Source of the DNA: Deltaproteobacteria bacterium
GTDB lineage: Bacteria; SAR324; XYD2-FULL-50-16
Assembly (NCBI GenBank): GCA_018657625.1
Contig: JABHWU010000025.1
Span: forward strand, 1-64,000
Length of the DNA stretch: 64,000 bases
Direction of reading: 5' to 3'
Of this stretch, positions 31,452-40,731 are shown in pieces (position 1 is the first letter of the stretch; every line of letters begins with the position of its first letter). The notes beneath the pieces were generated by a model. The model worked only from the letters and a program-made list of their open reading frames with translations, was not told the DNA's origin and did no database searches. Both the position numbers and the translations under genes were made by a program.

Positions 31452-32380
31452 TTAATTTCGCCCATAAGAATAAGGTATCCATTCATCAACCGATATTGTT
31501 TCAATGCCGAAAACATTTTCTTTATGCTTTGTAATCATAGGTAAGTCCGGTGTTACCACATCCCGAGGAACTTTTGCCCCGGTGATGGCTTTTAACAATA
31601 CACGAACTCCCAACCCACCTAAAAGTGGCGTATAGGGGGATGTCATCTGGCAGGAAAGTTGCCGGTAACCCTGACACGGACCTTTGAGGAGCCAACTAAT
31701 CGGTCAACGGACACACTGGGGATTCCCTTTTTGAAGGCTCGATCTACTGGTGGACCGGTAGGGGCTTCCTGCATGGGCCAGATCAATATTCCATTAAATT
31801 TTTCATTGATCCAGTTATCAATTTGAGCAATCTGTTTTTGATTATCAAAAGCAGGATCTAAAACAGTCAGTTTTACATTTGAATGCTTATTGGCTTCCCA
31901 TATAGCCGAATCAGCATTACTTAAAAGCCATGGATGCCCAAAGCCATGGATGGTATAGCCGATCTTATAAACTCTATTCGGATCGCCAACAGGTCCCTCC
32001 TTTAATGGATAATAATTAGAAAAGGGTAATTTTAGCGATTGCTTACTCATTGGTCCTGTTACATTGGTACCCGTTCCAACCTTGAAATCAGGAACCTTTC
32101 CTTTGGACCGAGGGTATTTATTCAAATAGATGGCAAACGCCTCTTTGCGAAATATCTTGTTAATCTGCTTATTGGCTTTGCTTAAGGGTAGTTTTTTCCA
32201 AAAATTGACTGCTTCCTGGTTTTTTAAACCAAGCGAGTTTACATATTCAACAAAAGCTCTATCTTTTATATTTTTGATTTTCGCCCAGTTAACCTTGACT
32301 GCTATTGCTGATTTTGAAGTCAGTAAAACTAGCAAGAGAATCAATACTGATTTTAGTATTTTTATATAGTAACTTTGCAT
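31452..32380 (-). pseudogene. Broken periplasmic sugar-type binding protein (internal deletion and frameshift)
   Basis: The first part (32380 down to 31643) encodes a signal peptide and the N-terminal lobe of a Peripla_BP_4-type protein, up to VRVRVTGNFPAR and stop. The second part, in another frame from 31646, encodes the C-terminal end starting MTSPYTPLLGGLGVRVLL and finishing VDEWIPYSYG. In the intact members I know, about 100 residues separate TGNFPA from the TSPYTPL segment. Here they are fused with an ATGA overlap, so roughly 300 bases and the reading frame are lost. The two pieces together give about 309 residues. The protein is presumably non-functional unless the sequence is wrong at this point. 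Confidence 0.75.
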
Positions 32381-32426
32381 AATAAAATCCCGATTTTTTG
32401 ATTAAGCGAATTGAATACGAATTGTT

Positions 32427-33518
32427 TTATGCCTGTAAAGCCAATCTTTCTTCTTCAAAGTCAGCGAATTCCAGAGCAGCATTTCTAAATTGTTCTGTAA
32501 TTTTTTCAAAGGTTGCGACCATGATGGGATCAAAATGACTGCCACTACCTTCTTTTATAATATTTACGGCTTTAGTATGAGTGAATGGTGGTTTGTAGAC
32601 CCTTTTACTGATTAAGGCGTCATAAACATCAGCAATGGCCATTAATCGGGCAGAGATAGGAATGTCTTCCCCTTTTAGACTGTGTGGGTAACCTGAACCA
32701 TCCCATTTTTCCTGATGAAATTCTGCGATTTCTTTGGCGATTTTTAAAAAAGAATCATCACCCAGCATTTTTTCTGCAGCAGCGATTGAATTTCTACCAT
32801 AAATAGTATGTTTTTTCATTTCTACGAACTCTTCATCCGTTAATTTGCCTGGCTTTAATAGAATATGATCCGGAACCCCAACTTTCCCTATGTCGTGTAA
32901 AGGAGCAGATTTGTATAGTAGTTCGATAAAATCATCTGTTAAAAAACTTTTGAAATTGTCATGGGTTTGGAGAGATTTAGCTAGCAACTGGACATAGTTT
33001 TGTGTCCTTTTTATATGACCACCGGTTTCCGGGTCCCGATATTCAGCTAATGTCGCTAAAGTAATAATAGTGGCTTCCTGGGTTTGTTCCAGTTGCTTGG
33101 TTCGTAATCTAACCTGTTTTTCCAAATGGTCTTGAAGTAGTTTTAATTCCAGATGATTTTTAATCCGGGATTTCACCAACTCCTGATTAAATGGTTTGGT
33201 AATATAGTCAATGGCTCCAAGACCTAATCCTTTTGCTTCATCTTCGTCTCCGGTCATGGCTGTTAAAAAAACGATCGGAATATGATGGGTTTCAGGGTTT
33301 TCTTTGAGTTGACGACACACCTCATATCCGTCCATCCCCGGCATCATGATATCCAGTAAAATTAAGTCAGGGATGTTTTCTTTGACATCATCTAAAGCAG
33401 ATTGTCCATCCATAGCCACAGAAACTTCGTAATCAGGACTTAAGGCATCTACTAAAATATCTATATTGGCTTCGGTATCATCTACAACCAGTATGTTGCA
33501 ATTGCTGTTTTCATTCAT
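32427..33518 (-). CDS. Response regulator with HD-GYP domain (c-di-GMP phosphodiesterase, RpfG type)
   Basis: The 363-residue protein has a receiver at about 8-120 with phospho-acceptor D56 in LILLDIMMPGMDGYEV, a linking helix, and an HD-GYP domain. The metal and substrate motifs are present: TGGHIKR (H168), the HD pair at 208-209 in PLHDIGKVGVP, HQEKWDGSGYP (GYP at 276-278) and ADVYDAL. It should hydrolyse cyclic di-GMP when phosphorylated, making it the clearest effector of this signalling island. It lies 16 bases downstream of the REC-TerB-like gene in the same operon. Confidence 0.93.
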   Translation of the reverse strand: MNENSNCNILVVDDTEANIDILVDALSPDYEVSVAMDGQSALDDVKENIPDLILLDIMMPGMDGYEVCRQLKENPETHHIPIVFLTAMTGDEDEAKGLGLGAIDYITKPFNQELVKSRIKNHLELKLLQDHLEKQVRLRTKQLEQTQEATIITLATLAEYRDPETGGHIKRTQNYVQLLAKSLQTHDNFKSFLTDDFIELLYKSAPLHDIGKVGVPDHILLKPGKLTDEEFVEMKKHTIYGRNSIAAAEKMLGDDSFLKIAKEIAEFHQEKWDGSGYPHSLKGEDIPISARLMAIADVYDALISKRVYKPPFTHTKAVNIIKEGSGSHFDPIMVATFEKITEQFRNAALEFADFEEERLALQA

Positions 33519-33534
33519 GGTAACCTTTGATTTA

Positions 33535-34506
33535 TTATGTTAATGATCCGAAAATCTGCGGTTCATCTTCCATATTCAAGTAATGTTGATGTTTTTCATA
33601 GTTTAGCATAATTTCACTTTTTCCAAACTCAATCACTTTTTTGACGCTTTCTTTATCCAATCCTAGCTTTCCACATAGGTAAATAATATAGTTGGACTCT
33701 TTTACCGTAATTTTTTTATTTTCGATTGGTATGATTATTAAATTTTGAACAAGCTTCAAGGCCATCTGGCTTTTTTCTTGTCGGTTTTCCAATTGGGGAA
33801 TGGTCTTTTCTTTTACTTTAGTCAGAATGTCATTTACAAATTCCTTGTTCCTGTTTTCTGATACGATGGCACTCAAAAAAATCATTTTAGAGTTGTTGAC
33901 CTTCCCATCCATATTGATCAGACCCAGGCAAGCACGGATAAACCAGTCTTTGTTTTCTGATGATAAAGATCTGATAAATCGCTGAAAAAATACTCGCCGG
34001 TAGAGCTGGTGATCGTCCAATTTAATTTCCTTTGCGGTAATAAAATTTTCAACAATATTAACCCGGAGTTTTTCAATGATGTCTTCTTGCTCTGCAATGA
34101 TTTCATTCGATTGGTATATTTTAATGGCTTCTTGGATTGTCATCCTGAAATCCATTTTTTCCCAGGGTTTGGCAATATACCGATATAATTTTGCGTTATT
34201 GACCACGTTACCAACTGCATCTGCATCTGCCTGACCGGTTAGGAGGATTTTCATGGCATTGGGATATTTTTCATGCATCTTGATTAGAAATTCATCCCCT
34301 TTCATTCCCGGCATAATTTGGTCACTGACAATAACTGCCGGCATGATACCTTCTTCTGCATTTTCATCGATGACGCCGATTGCTTCGTCACCGCTTTCTG
34401 CTATTTCCAGGACGCAATCATCCGATAATATTGACTGAAGTTCATTTGTCAGGCTATCGAGAATTATTTTTTCATCATCAACACATATAACCAAAAATTT
34501 ACTCAT
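33535..34506 (-). CDS. Response regulator with C-terminal TerB-like helical domain
   Basis: The 323-residue protein has an N-terminal receiver with D62 in IVSDQIMPGMKGDEF and the LTGQAD...LYRYIAKPW ending typical of one receiver class (KPW at 113-115). After a linker, residues about 185-310 form a helical region with GLINMDGKVNNSKMIFLSAIV and a repeated second half (ENKKITVKESNYIIYLCGKLGL), resembling TerB/DjlA-like acidic-residue helical domains. No DNA-binding or enzymatic motif is seen, so output is likely protein-protein. It is encoded between the REC-kinase and REC-HD-GYP genes. Confidence 0.8.
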   Translation of the reverse strand: MSKFLVICVDDEKIILDSLTNELQSILSDDCVLEIAESGDEAIGVIDENAEEGIMPAVIVSDQIMPGMKGDEFLIKMHEKYPNAMKILLTGQADADAVGNVVNNAKLYRYIAKPWEKMDFRMTIQEAIKIYQSNEIIAEQEDIIEKLRVNIVENFITAKEIKLDDHQLYRRVFFQRFIRSLSSENKDWFIRACLGLINMDGKVNNSKMIFLSAIVSENRNKEFVNDILTKVKEKTIPQLENRQEKSQMALKLVQNLIIIPIENKKITVKESNYIIYLCGKLGLDKESVKKVIEFGKSEIMLNYEKHQHYLNMEDEPQIFGSLT

Positions 34507-34535
34507 AATATATATCCTTTGTTTTACTGACTTTG

Positions 34536-35972
34536 TTATTGATTTGGAAGTTCCACACGAAAGCAGGTGGTTCCGGGTTGGCTTTTTACACTTATTTTCC
34601 CATTATGCTTGGTGATTATTCGAGTCACAATATCTAAACCTAATCCAGTTCCTTCACCGGCAGGTTTGGTTGTGAAAAAGGGCTTAAAAATTTGATGTTG
34701 AGTTTCCTCCGGAATTCCCGGACCCGAATCGATAATTTCAATCACGGTGATTTGTTCTTTTTGAAATCCTTTAATTTTAAGTGTCCCTACATTTTTCATA
34801 GCCTGTAAGGCGTTGTGAATCAGGTTCGTCCAAACCTGTGAAATTTCGCTTTCGTAACATAGTATTGGATTTAGTATATCCATCTCCAGAACAACTTCAA
34901 CCCCTTGTTTAATTTGATTGTGGTAAAGGGTTAATACCATATCAATGGAATTAGGAATTTCTACCAGGATTTTGTCTGCACCAGTTAAATCTTTTCTAGA
35001 GTAGTTTTTTAAAGCAAACACCAATTTTGAAACCCGGTTAACAGCCATGGTAATATTGTTGAGGCTTTTTTTTTGTTGATTGTATCGGAGAGCTGCTTTC
35101 AGTATTAATTCTCCATTTTCAGATTTTAACAAAGGTTCCAGGTTGGTGACATATTGATCTAATCCAGCCCCCATTAGAATGTCTGCAGTTTGGCGCGGTT
35201 GTGAGACAGCCATTTCCTCCAGTTTTGCCTGGATAGCTTTTCTTTTTTTACGGATCTCTATGGTCGACATTGTCGTCTGGTTTTGTTCTATTTTTTTGAG
35301 AATGATTTCTAATTGTTTGATTTGATTATCTGGCTGCTGTTTGATTTGGAAAATATGATTGAGCAGTACTTCAAAATTAGATTGAATGAATTCTGTAGAG
35401 GATTGTATGGCCCCGAAAGGAGTATTGATTTCATGGGCAATACCGGCAACCAGCTGTCCCAGGGCTGCCATTTTTTCAGATTCAACCAATTGTCCTTGTG
35501 TGGCTTGAAGTGATTGATTGGTGAGTATTAGCTCATTGGATTGCTGTTTGATCTTTCTTTTAGAAGCCTGTAACTCCATCTGGGCTTTTACTCGGGCTTT
35601 TAGCTCGGGCGGGTTAAAGGGTTTGGTAACATAATCTACGGCGCCTAGTTTGAATCCTTTAATAATATCATCCATCTCACCTTTGGCTGTCAAAAAAATC
35701 ACCGGGATATCCTTTGTTGATTGATTTGCTTTCAATTTTTGACAGACTTCATAGCCATCCATCTCAGGCATCATAATGTCCAGTAAGATGAGGTCCGGAG
35801 GAGTTTCCTCTATATCAGTCAGTGCAGATTTCCCATCCATGGCTACGCTGATTTCGTATTGCTCTCCTAAAAGATCTACTAAAACATCAAGATTTGCCTC
35901 TGTATCATCAACAACTAATATGCTGAATTGGGATAGTTCGAATTCGGATAGTTCACTCAAAGGGTTCTCCAT
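34536..35972 (-). CDS. Receiver-histidine kinase (REC-HisKA-HATPase)
   Basis: The 478-residue soluble protein has a receiver at about 15-130 with D65 in LILLDIMMPEMDGYEV, a coiled linker, and a kinase core with H180 in GIAHEINTPFGAIQ. The core is followed by an unusually long helical insertion and a HATPase with LIHNALQAM, DSGPGIPEE and GEGTGLGLDIV. Kinases with an N-terminal receiver usually act inside multistep relays, being switched by upstream kinases. It is the first gene of the minus-strand island; no strong Shine-Dalgarno precedes its ATG. The receiver is closely similar to that of the HD-GYP protein two genes downstream. Confidence 0.92.
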   Translation of the reverse strand: MENPLSELSEFELSQFSILVVDDTEANLDVLVDLLGEQYEISVAMDGKSALTDIEETPPDLILLDIMMPEMDGYEVCQKLKANQSTKDIPVIFLTAKGEMDDIIKGFKLGAVDYVTKPFNPPELKARVKAQMELQASKRKIKQQSNELILTNQSLQATQGQLVESEKMAALGQLVAGIAHEINTPFGAIQSSTEFIQSNFEVLLNHIFQIKQQPDNQIKQLEIILKKIEQNQTTMSTIEIRKKRKAIQAKLEEMAVSQPRQTADILMGAGLDQYVTNLEPLLKSENGELILKAALRYNQQKKSLNNITMAVNRVSKLVFALKNYSRKDLTGADKILVEIPNSIDMVLTLYHNQIKQGVEVVLEMDILNPILCYESEISQVWTNLIHNALQAMKNVGTLKIKGFQKEQITVIEIIDSGPGIPEETQHQIFKPFFTTKPAGEGTGLGLDIVTRIITKHNGKISVKSQPGTTCFRVELPNQ

Positions 35973-36436
35973 AATTTTATTGATATTGATAAGTAATACT
36001 TTTATAGGGCTGTATTTACTGTTTAATTTAATTTGTTGTCTGAATAATTTTGCTCAAATCTTCAGGTATATATTGCCGAGATTATCGCACAAAACATTGC
36101 TAGTTCACAACAAGTTTTTTTACATCCATCTATTTTATTTTGAATTAAGCTAAAAATTACTCAGGAACTGACCTCGTACGGAAATTGGTCATTAAATGAA
36201 GGGTTTAAAGATATTGGATTATATCTTAATGGTTGGTTAAAGTTAGGAGAAATTCAATAAAAAGCCAGGAGATCGGACAGAATATCATTCAATTTTTGTG
36301 AGTATAACGCAGAAAATTTTTTCTTTATTTATCTGATTTTACAGCCTGATTATTCTATTGCCAAATGGTCTTTTTTTTATCATGATTACAATTAATTTAA
36401 ATCCTTTCCAGCTTAATATAAAATCAATTTTATTAG
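35973..36436. other. Divergent intergenic region between the sensory island and the YiiX-sigma54-recN operon
   Basis: This is 464 bases of AT-rich sequence without a credible ORF. It must hold promoters for both directions. I see no long repeat or RNA gene. A possible minus-strand promoter is listed separately. Confidence 0.6.
36081..36110 (-). promoter_or_regulatory. Possible sigma70-type promoter of the sensory island
   Basis: On the minus strand, TTGTGA (36110-36105) and GATAAT (36086-36081) are 18 bases apart. They point toward the REC-kinase gene, whose ATG is about 100 bases downstream. The match is fair in an AT-rich background, so this is a weak prediction. Confidence 0.3.
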
Positions 36437-36448
36437 TTGCGGGTGTCC

Positions 36449-37027
36449 ATGGCCATTAATGAACAATTTTATGAAACCATCCGTGATCAGGTTCAAGATG
36501 GTGATGTCGTATTATATAAAGGGGAGGCTTTTATTTCACGGGTCATACGGTGGGCGATTAAATCTGATTATTCACATTCAGGGGTTGTGGTAAAATGGAA
36601 TCAACGTCTGATGGTTTTTGAAGCTATTGGCGCGGGAGGTGTGGTTGTATCACCCTTATCGATGAATGTAGAAAAATACAATGGCGCTGTGGAATGGTTT
36701 ACCAGCACAAAAGAAATTAGTGAAGAAGACCGTTTGAAAATGGTTGCTTTTGCACAAGGTGAGTTGGGGAAACCATTTAACAAAATCAGCCTGATTATAC
36801 TTGGGATAGCCACGTTTTTTAAGGTTCGATTAGGTTCATCTGATAAAGCCCGGAAAGCAACTGACTATTTTTGTTCCAGCTTTGTAGCCACAGTCTACAA
36901 CTTTATTAAAATTGATTTAAAAAAACATACACCAGATGCGTATGTAACGCCGAAAGACTTATCAATGTCCCCTGAACTTCAATTTGTAGCCGGTTTAAAG
37001 AAGGAAGAAAAACCCCATGTTTCTTAA
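36449..37027 (+). CDS. YiiX/YebB-like permuted NlpC/P60 papain-fold protein
   Basis: From the ATG at 36449 the protein has 192 residues; a TTG four codons earlier is possible but less likely. It shows the circularly permuted papain-fold pattern: DGDVVLYKG at the start, the histidine in DYSHSGVVVKW, and the nucleophile cysteine in YFCSSFVATVY. This order (His before Cys) marks the YiiX/YebB (formerly DUF830) group, putative cysteine peptidases or acyltransferases acting on lipids or peptidoglycan-like amides. No signal peptide is visible. Its end overlaps the sigma54 activator gene by 11 bases. The substrate is unknown. Confidence 0.75.
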   Translation: MAINEQFYETIRDQVQDGDVVLYKGEAFISRVIRWAIKSDYSHSGVVVKWNQRLMVFEAIGAGGVVVSPLSMNVEKYNGAVEWFTSTKEISEEDRLKMVAFAQGELGKPFNKISLIILGIATFFKVRLGSSDKARKATDYFCSSFVATVYNFIKIDLKKHTPDAYVTPKDLSMSPELQFVAGLKKEEKPHVS

Positions 37028-38519
37028 ACTCGTTAATCAAGTTAGTAAGTTGTTAAATTCCAGAGGGGATATGATGCAGAATTTAAATTCCGCATTGTCT
37101 ATTCTTCAGGAGTTTTTACCCATTCGAAATTCATGTATCCTGATTCGGGACAGCATCACTAATCGTTACTATATCAGCCTGGCTCCAGAAATTTCTCAAT
37201 CGGAGCAATACTTATGGAATTCAGACCATCGGAAAGACGCGAATCTTTTTAAACATGAAATTTTTTATAAGCTTTTGCTATCACCAGGTGAACCGGATAT
37301 ACTGGGTTTACCATGTCCTAAAGACCTAAGTCGGCTCCAACGATTTGTTAAATATATTCATCCTGTTATTTACCAGGAGCAAACTTTACCTGTTTGTCTA
37401 CTTTGTTTTTATGTAACGGATGCTAAACTATTACCGGAAGTTGATAATATCGTTAATATATTCTCTGATATGATCGCAATGGCTATGGTTGCCCGGGGAG
37501 TTAAGGTAAATAAAATCAGCGGTAAACAGGATATCCAACCGGTTGAGGACCAGATTTTTGCAAATATCATCGGACGAAACAGTCATTTATTGGAAATCGC
37601 CAGGATCATTAAAAGAATTTCTGCCAGTAAAGCTACTGTCCTTATTCGAGGCGAGAGTGGAACAGGTAAAGAACTGATTGCCAAAGCGATTCATGAAAAC
37701 AGCCTTAATCCCCAATCACCTTTTATCAGCTTAAATTGTGCCGCTTTACCGGAAAACTTAATGGAAAGCGAACTTTTTGGGCATGAAAAAGGGGCTTTTA
37801 CAGGTGCCATTGCCCAAAAAAAAGGGCGATTTGAGTTAGCGAATGGTGGGACAATTTTTCTGGATGAGATTGGATATACATCTTTGGCTTTTCAAACAAA
37901 AATTCTGAGGGTTTTGCAGGAGGGTGAATTCGAGCGACTGGGAAGTACTAAAACTTTAAAGGTGGATGTGCGTGTTCTTTGTGCCACCAATGTGGATCTA
38001 GAACAGGCGATTAGTGATGGAAACTTCAGAGAGGATCTTTATTACAGGATTAATGTGGTAGCAATCCGGGTACCTCCATTAAGAGATCGTAAGGAAGATA
38101 TACCACTACTGGTTAATCACTTTTTAAACGAGCTTAATCAGGAGAATGGGAAACAAATTAAGTTATCAGAAAATGATAATCCGATGTTAATGTCCAGGAA
38201 TTGGCCCGGAAATGTGCGTGAATTAGAAAATGCTGTCCACCATGCCTTTTTGATGGAAAAAAACGGATTTCTATTTTTTGAAATCAGTGCTACCCAAAGC
38301 CCAAGGTACCCAAATTCGATAATTAAAGCAGTTGAATCAACACTGCCCGAATCTGATTTGGTGATTGAAGAAGTGCGGGAAATAGAAAAAGCTTTGGCGA
38401 ATTGTCATGGAATACAGAAAAAAACAGCACAAGTATTGGGTATTAGTGTCCGTCAATTAAGATATCGAATACAAAAATATAATATCATCGTTCGTAAGAT
38501 TAAACCCTTTAACTCTTGA
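37017..38519 (+). CDS. Sigma54-dependent transcriptional activator
   Basis: The 500-residue protein has an N-terminal GAF-like sensory part (about 20-165), then an AAA+ domain with Walker A GESGTGKE (212-219), the sigma54-contacting loop GAFTGA (259-264), Walker B GGTIFLDEIG and the arginine-finger segment FREDLYYRINV. A C-terminal Fis-type HTH follows (KKTAQVLGISVRQLRYRIQKY). The layout is that of NifA/NorR-like activators without a receiver. It overlaps the YiiX-like gene, and AAGGAAG precedes its ATG. The target promoters are unknown; I see no -24/-12 element that I would assign with confidence. Confidence 0.9.
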   Translation: MFLKLVNQVSKLLNSRGDMMQNLNSALSILQEFLPIRNSCILIRDSITNRYYISLAPEISQSEQYLWNSDHRKDANLFKHEIFYKLLLSPGEPDILGLPCPKDLSRLQRFVKYIHPVIYQEQTLPVCLLCFYVTDAKLLPEVDNIVNIFSDMIAMAMVARGVKVNKISGKQDIQPVEDQIFANIIGRNSHLLEIARIIKRISASKATVLIRGESGTGKELIAKAIHENSLNPQSPFISLNCAALPENLMESELFGHEKGAFTGAIAQKKGRFELANGGTIFLDEIGYTSLAFQTKILRVLQEGEFERLGSTKTLKVDVRVLCATNVDLEQAISDGNFREDLYYRINVVAIRVPPLRDRKEDIPLLVNHFLNELNQENGKQIKLSENDNPMLMSRNWPGNVRELENAVHHAFLMEKNGFLFFEISATQSPRYPNSIIKAVESTLPESDLVIEEVREIEKALANCHGIQKKTAQVLGISVRQLRYRIQKYNIIVRKIKPFNS

Positions 38520-38530
38520 AAGTTTTTTGT

Positions 38531-40207
38531 ATGTTACGAAGACTGCTGATTCAAAATTTTGCAACGATTAAAAATCAAACAGTAGATTTTGAGGAAGGAT
38601 TTACTGCTATTACCGGAGAGACTGGTGCCGGGAAATCGATTTTTATTAAAGCGATAAAACTGATTTTAGGAGAAAAATGTTCTAAAGAATTTATCCGATC
38701 AGGTGAAGACAATCTATTGGTAGAGGCAGAATTTGAATTTACAAATCACACTTGGATTGAGAAAATATTAGCAGAAATTGGAATCGACTTTGACTCAAGT
38801 CTGGTTATTCGTCGGAAAGTGTCTAAAGCAGGTAAAAACGCTAATTTTGTTAATGATTGTTCGGTCAGTTTAAATGTTTTATTAAATTTGGGAAAGTATC
38901 TGGTTGACCTTAATGGGCAGCATTCACAACAAAGTTTATTACAGCCCTCTTCTCACATCGATTATTATGATGATTATTTACAAATTACTTCGGAAGTTGA
39001 AGTTTTTAGTAATGAATATCAAAGATATTTAAATATACAAAAACAGTTATCTGATATTCAAAACAGTGTGGCCGATCGCGCCCGGGAATCAGATTTTCTA
39101 CAATTTCAGATTAATGAAATTGAAACAGCCAACCTATCAGAAGATGAAATTAATGAACTGAATCAGGAATATAAGGTTTTAAATAATGCGGAAAAACTGA
39201 TTGCGACCATATTACCAGTCACAAGCTGGATCGAAGGAGTTGGGTCTCCGATAGAACAGATGTCAACAGCAATATATTCCATTGAGAATTTGATAGAGTA
39301 TGACCAGCGCTTAGAAAAAATTACTGCTGAAATGAAGTCAGGTTTTATTGTTTTAGAAGAAGCCCTTCAGGAACTGGCACAATATTCTGGAATAGTTGAA
39401 GCGAACCCGGTGCGTTTAGAAGAGATTAATCAACGGTTAGCGCAACTAGATCAACTCAAAAGAAAATATGGTGCCACCATCACAGAAGTGTTAGCGTTTC
39501 TGGAACTTCAAAAAGAAAAATTAGCCAACTTATCATCTTCCGATGAAAATTTGAGGCAATTGGAAAAAGAACGAAACAAGTTAGGACGTGATCTTCTTGA
39601 ACAGGCTGGTCATCTTTCCGAAATCCGGCAAAAAAATAAAGCAGCATTTGAAAATCAAGTGTTGGATCACTTAAAAGAACTAGGGCTGGAAAAGAGCCGC
39701 TTTGAAATTGCGTTTAAATCATCAGATCCGGAAAATAGCAATAATTTAAGCCGAAAAGGACTAGATCAGGTTGAATTTTTAATTACTACTAATCCTGGTC
39801 ATCCCTTGAAGTCATTAGGAAAAATTGCTTCCGGAGGCGAGCTTTCAAGAATTCTACTCTCCATAAAGTCCATCGTTAGGTCTGATCAGTCTGGCCAATC
39901 TTTGATTTTTGATGAAATTGATACAGGTATTAGTGGGAGAATTTCTGAAACCGTTGGTATTAAATTAAACCAGCTTGGAAAAAGTAAGCAGGTGATTTGT
40001 ATCACGCATTCACCGCAAGTAGCTTCTATTGCCGCTTCTCACCATCTGGTTAAAAAAGAAATGAAACAAAAGGAAGCTGTAACACGTATTTTTAAACTAA
40101 AGCAAAAGGAGCGCATTCAGGAAATCGCTCAATTTTTGGCGGGTAATGAAATATCCAGTAAAACCCTATCAGTGGCTAAAGAGATGCTTAACAATGGAGG
40201 AAAATGA
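38531..40207 (+). CDS. recN: DNA repair ATPase RecN
   Basis: This SMC-like protein has Walker A GETGAGKS near its N-terminus, long central helices with KRKYGATITEVLAFLE, the ABC-type signature SGGELSRILLSIKSI and Walker B SLIFDEIDTGISG, with FDEIDTGISG being diagnostic of RecN. RecN binds DNA ends and helps recombinational double-strand break repair. The ATG at 38531 gives the usual MLRRLLIQNFATI start; an upstream TTG would overlap the sigma54 activator. With a length of about 558 residues it is normal for the family. Its stop overlaps the next ATG, so it is co-translated with the following gene. Confidence 0.96.
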   Translation: MLRRLLIQNFATIKNQTVDFEEGFTAITGETGAGKSIFIKAIKLILGEKCSKEFIRSGEDNLLVEAEFEFTNHTWIEKILAEIGIDFDSSLVIRRKVSKAGKNANFVNDCSVSLNVLLNLGKYLVDLNGQHSQQSLLQPSSHIDYYDDYLQITSEVEVFSNEYQRYLNIQKQLSDIQNSVADRARESDFLQFQINEIETANLSEDEINELNQEYKVLNNAEKLIATILPVTSWIEGVGSPIEQMSTAIYSIENLIEYDQRLEKITAEMKSGFIVLEEALQELAQYSGIVEANPVRLEEINQRLAQLDQLKRKYGATITEVLAFLELQKEKLANLSSSDENLRQLEKERNKLGRDLLEQAGHLSEIRQKNKAAFENQVLDHLKELGLEKSRFEIAFKSSDPENSNNLSRKGLDQVEFLITTNPGHPLKSLGKIASGGELSRILLSIKSIVRSDQSGQSLIFDEIDTGISGRISETVGIKLNQLGKSKQVICITHSPQVASIAASHHLVKKEMKQKEAVTRIFKLKQKERIQEIAQFLAGNEISSKTLSVAKEMLNNGGK

Positions 40208-40728
40208 GAGTTTTTTCGTTGGAATTCCTGATTATTTTTATTCTTTCCGTTTTAATTATTATCTGGAAACTTCGAAGCAAAAAAGGACATTCAAGCATTC
40301 CCAGGAAGTTTGTATCTATTCGGGGGCAACAGCTGGTTACCGAAATCAACCAAAACACACCACTATTATGTCTATTGGAGGAAGGGAAAAAATTCGGTGA
40401 AGATTTTCAGGAAAAGGAAAACCCGGAATTGCCACATGGTGATGATTGTGAATGCGAATTGAAAGAAGTTAACCACAGTAGTGCAGATTGGTTTTTAGAT
40501 AAAAATAAACAGCAAAAAACTGAATACACTGATTTGGGAATTTTAACAAATGCTGAAAAACGATATTATAAGTTTATCCTGATTAGTCAACATCCTAACA
40601 CTCCAGAAGGGGAGAGGGGTGAATATCAGCAAATGGCTGAACAGGTCTTTCCGATTTCAGAAGCTTTTCGGATGGAGGTGAAAGCTCATCTGAAGGAAGA
40701 GTTAAACAGCCAGACAAGTGAGAGGTAA
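40204..40728 (+). CDS. Membrane-anchored hypothetical protein with HGDDCECEL motif
   Basis: The 174-residue protein has one N-terminal membrane span (LEFLIIFILSVLIIIWKL) and a hydrophilic domain with PHGDDCECELKEV around residues 80-90. A histidine, two aspartates and two cysteines in that segment could bind a metal. The ATG overlaps the recN stop codon (ATGA). I do not recognise the family. Position between recN and a thiamine-binding-type protein gives no clear functional hint. Confidence 0.75.
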   Translation: MRVFSLEFLIIFILSVLIIIWKLRSKKGHSSIPRKFVSIRGQQLVTEINQNTPLLCLLEEGKKFGEDFQEKENPELPHGDDCECELKEVNHSSADWFLDKNKQQKTEYTDLGILTNAEKRYYKFILISQHPNTPEGERGEYQQMAEQVFPISEAFRMEVKAHLKEELNSQTSER

Positions 40729-40731
40729 TTA

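Noticed and set aside
37017-38519. Assignment of the sigma54 activator as NifA
   Set aside because: The AAA+ and HTH parts are generic for the family; no nif genes, no cysteine motif of metal-sensing NifA, so only the class is named.
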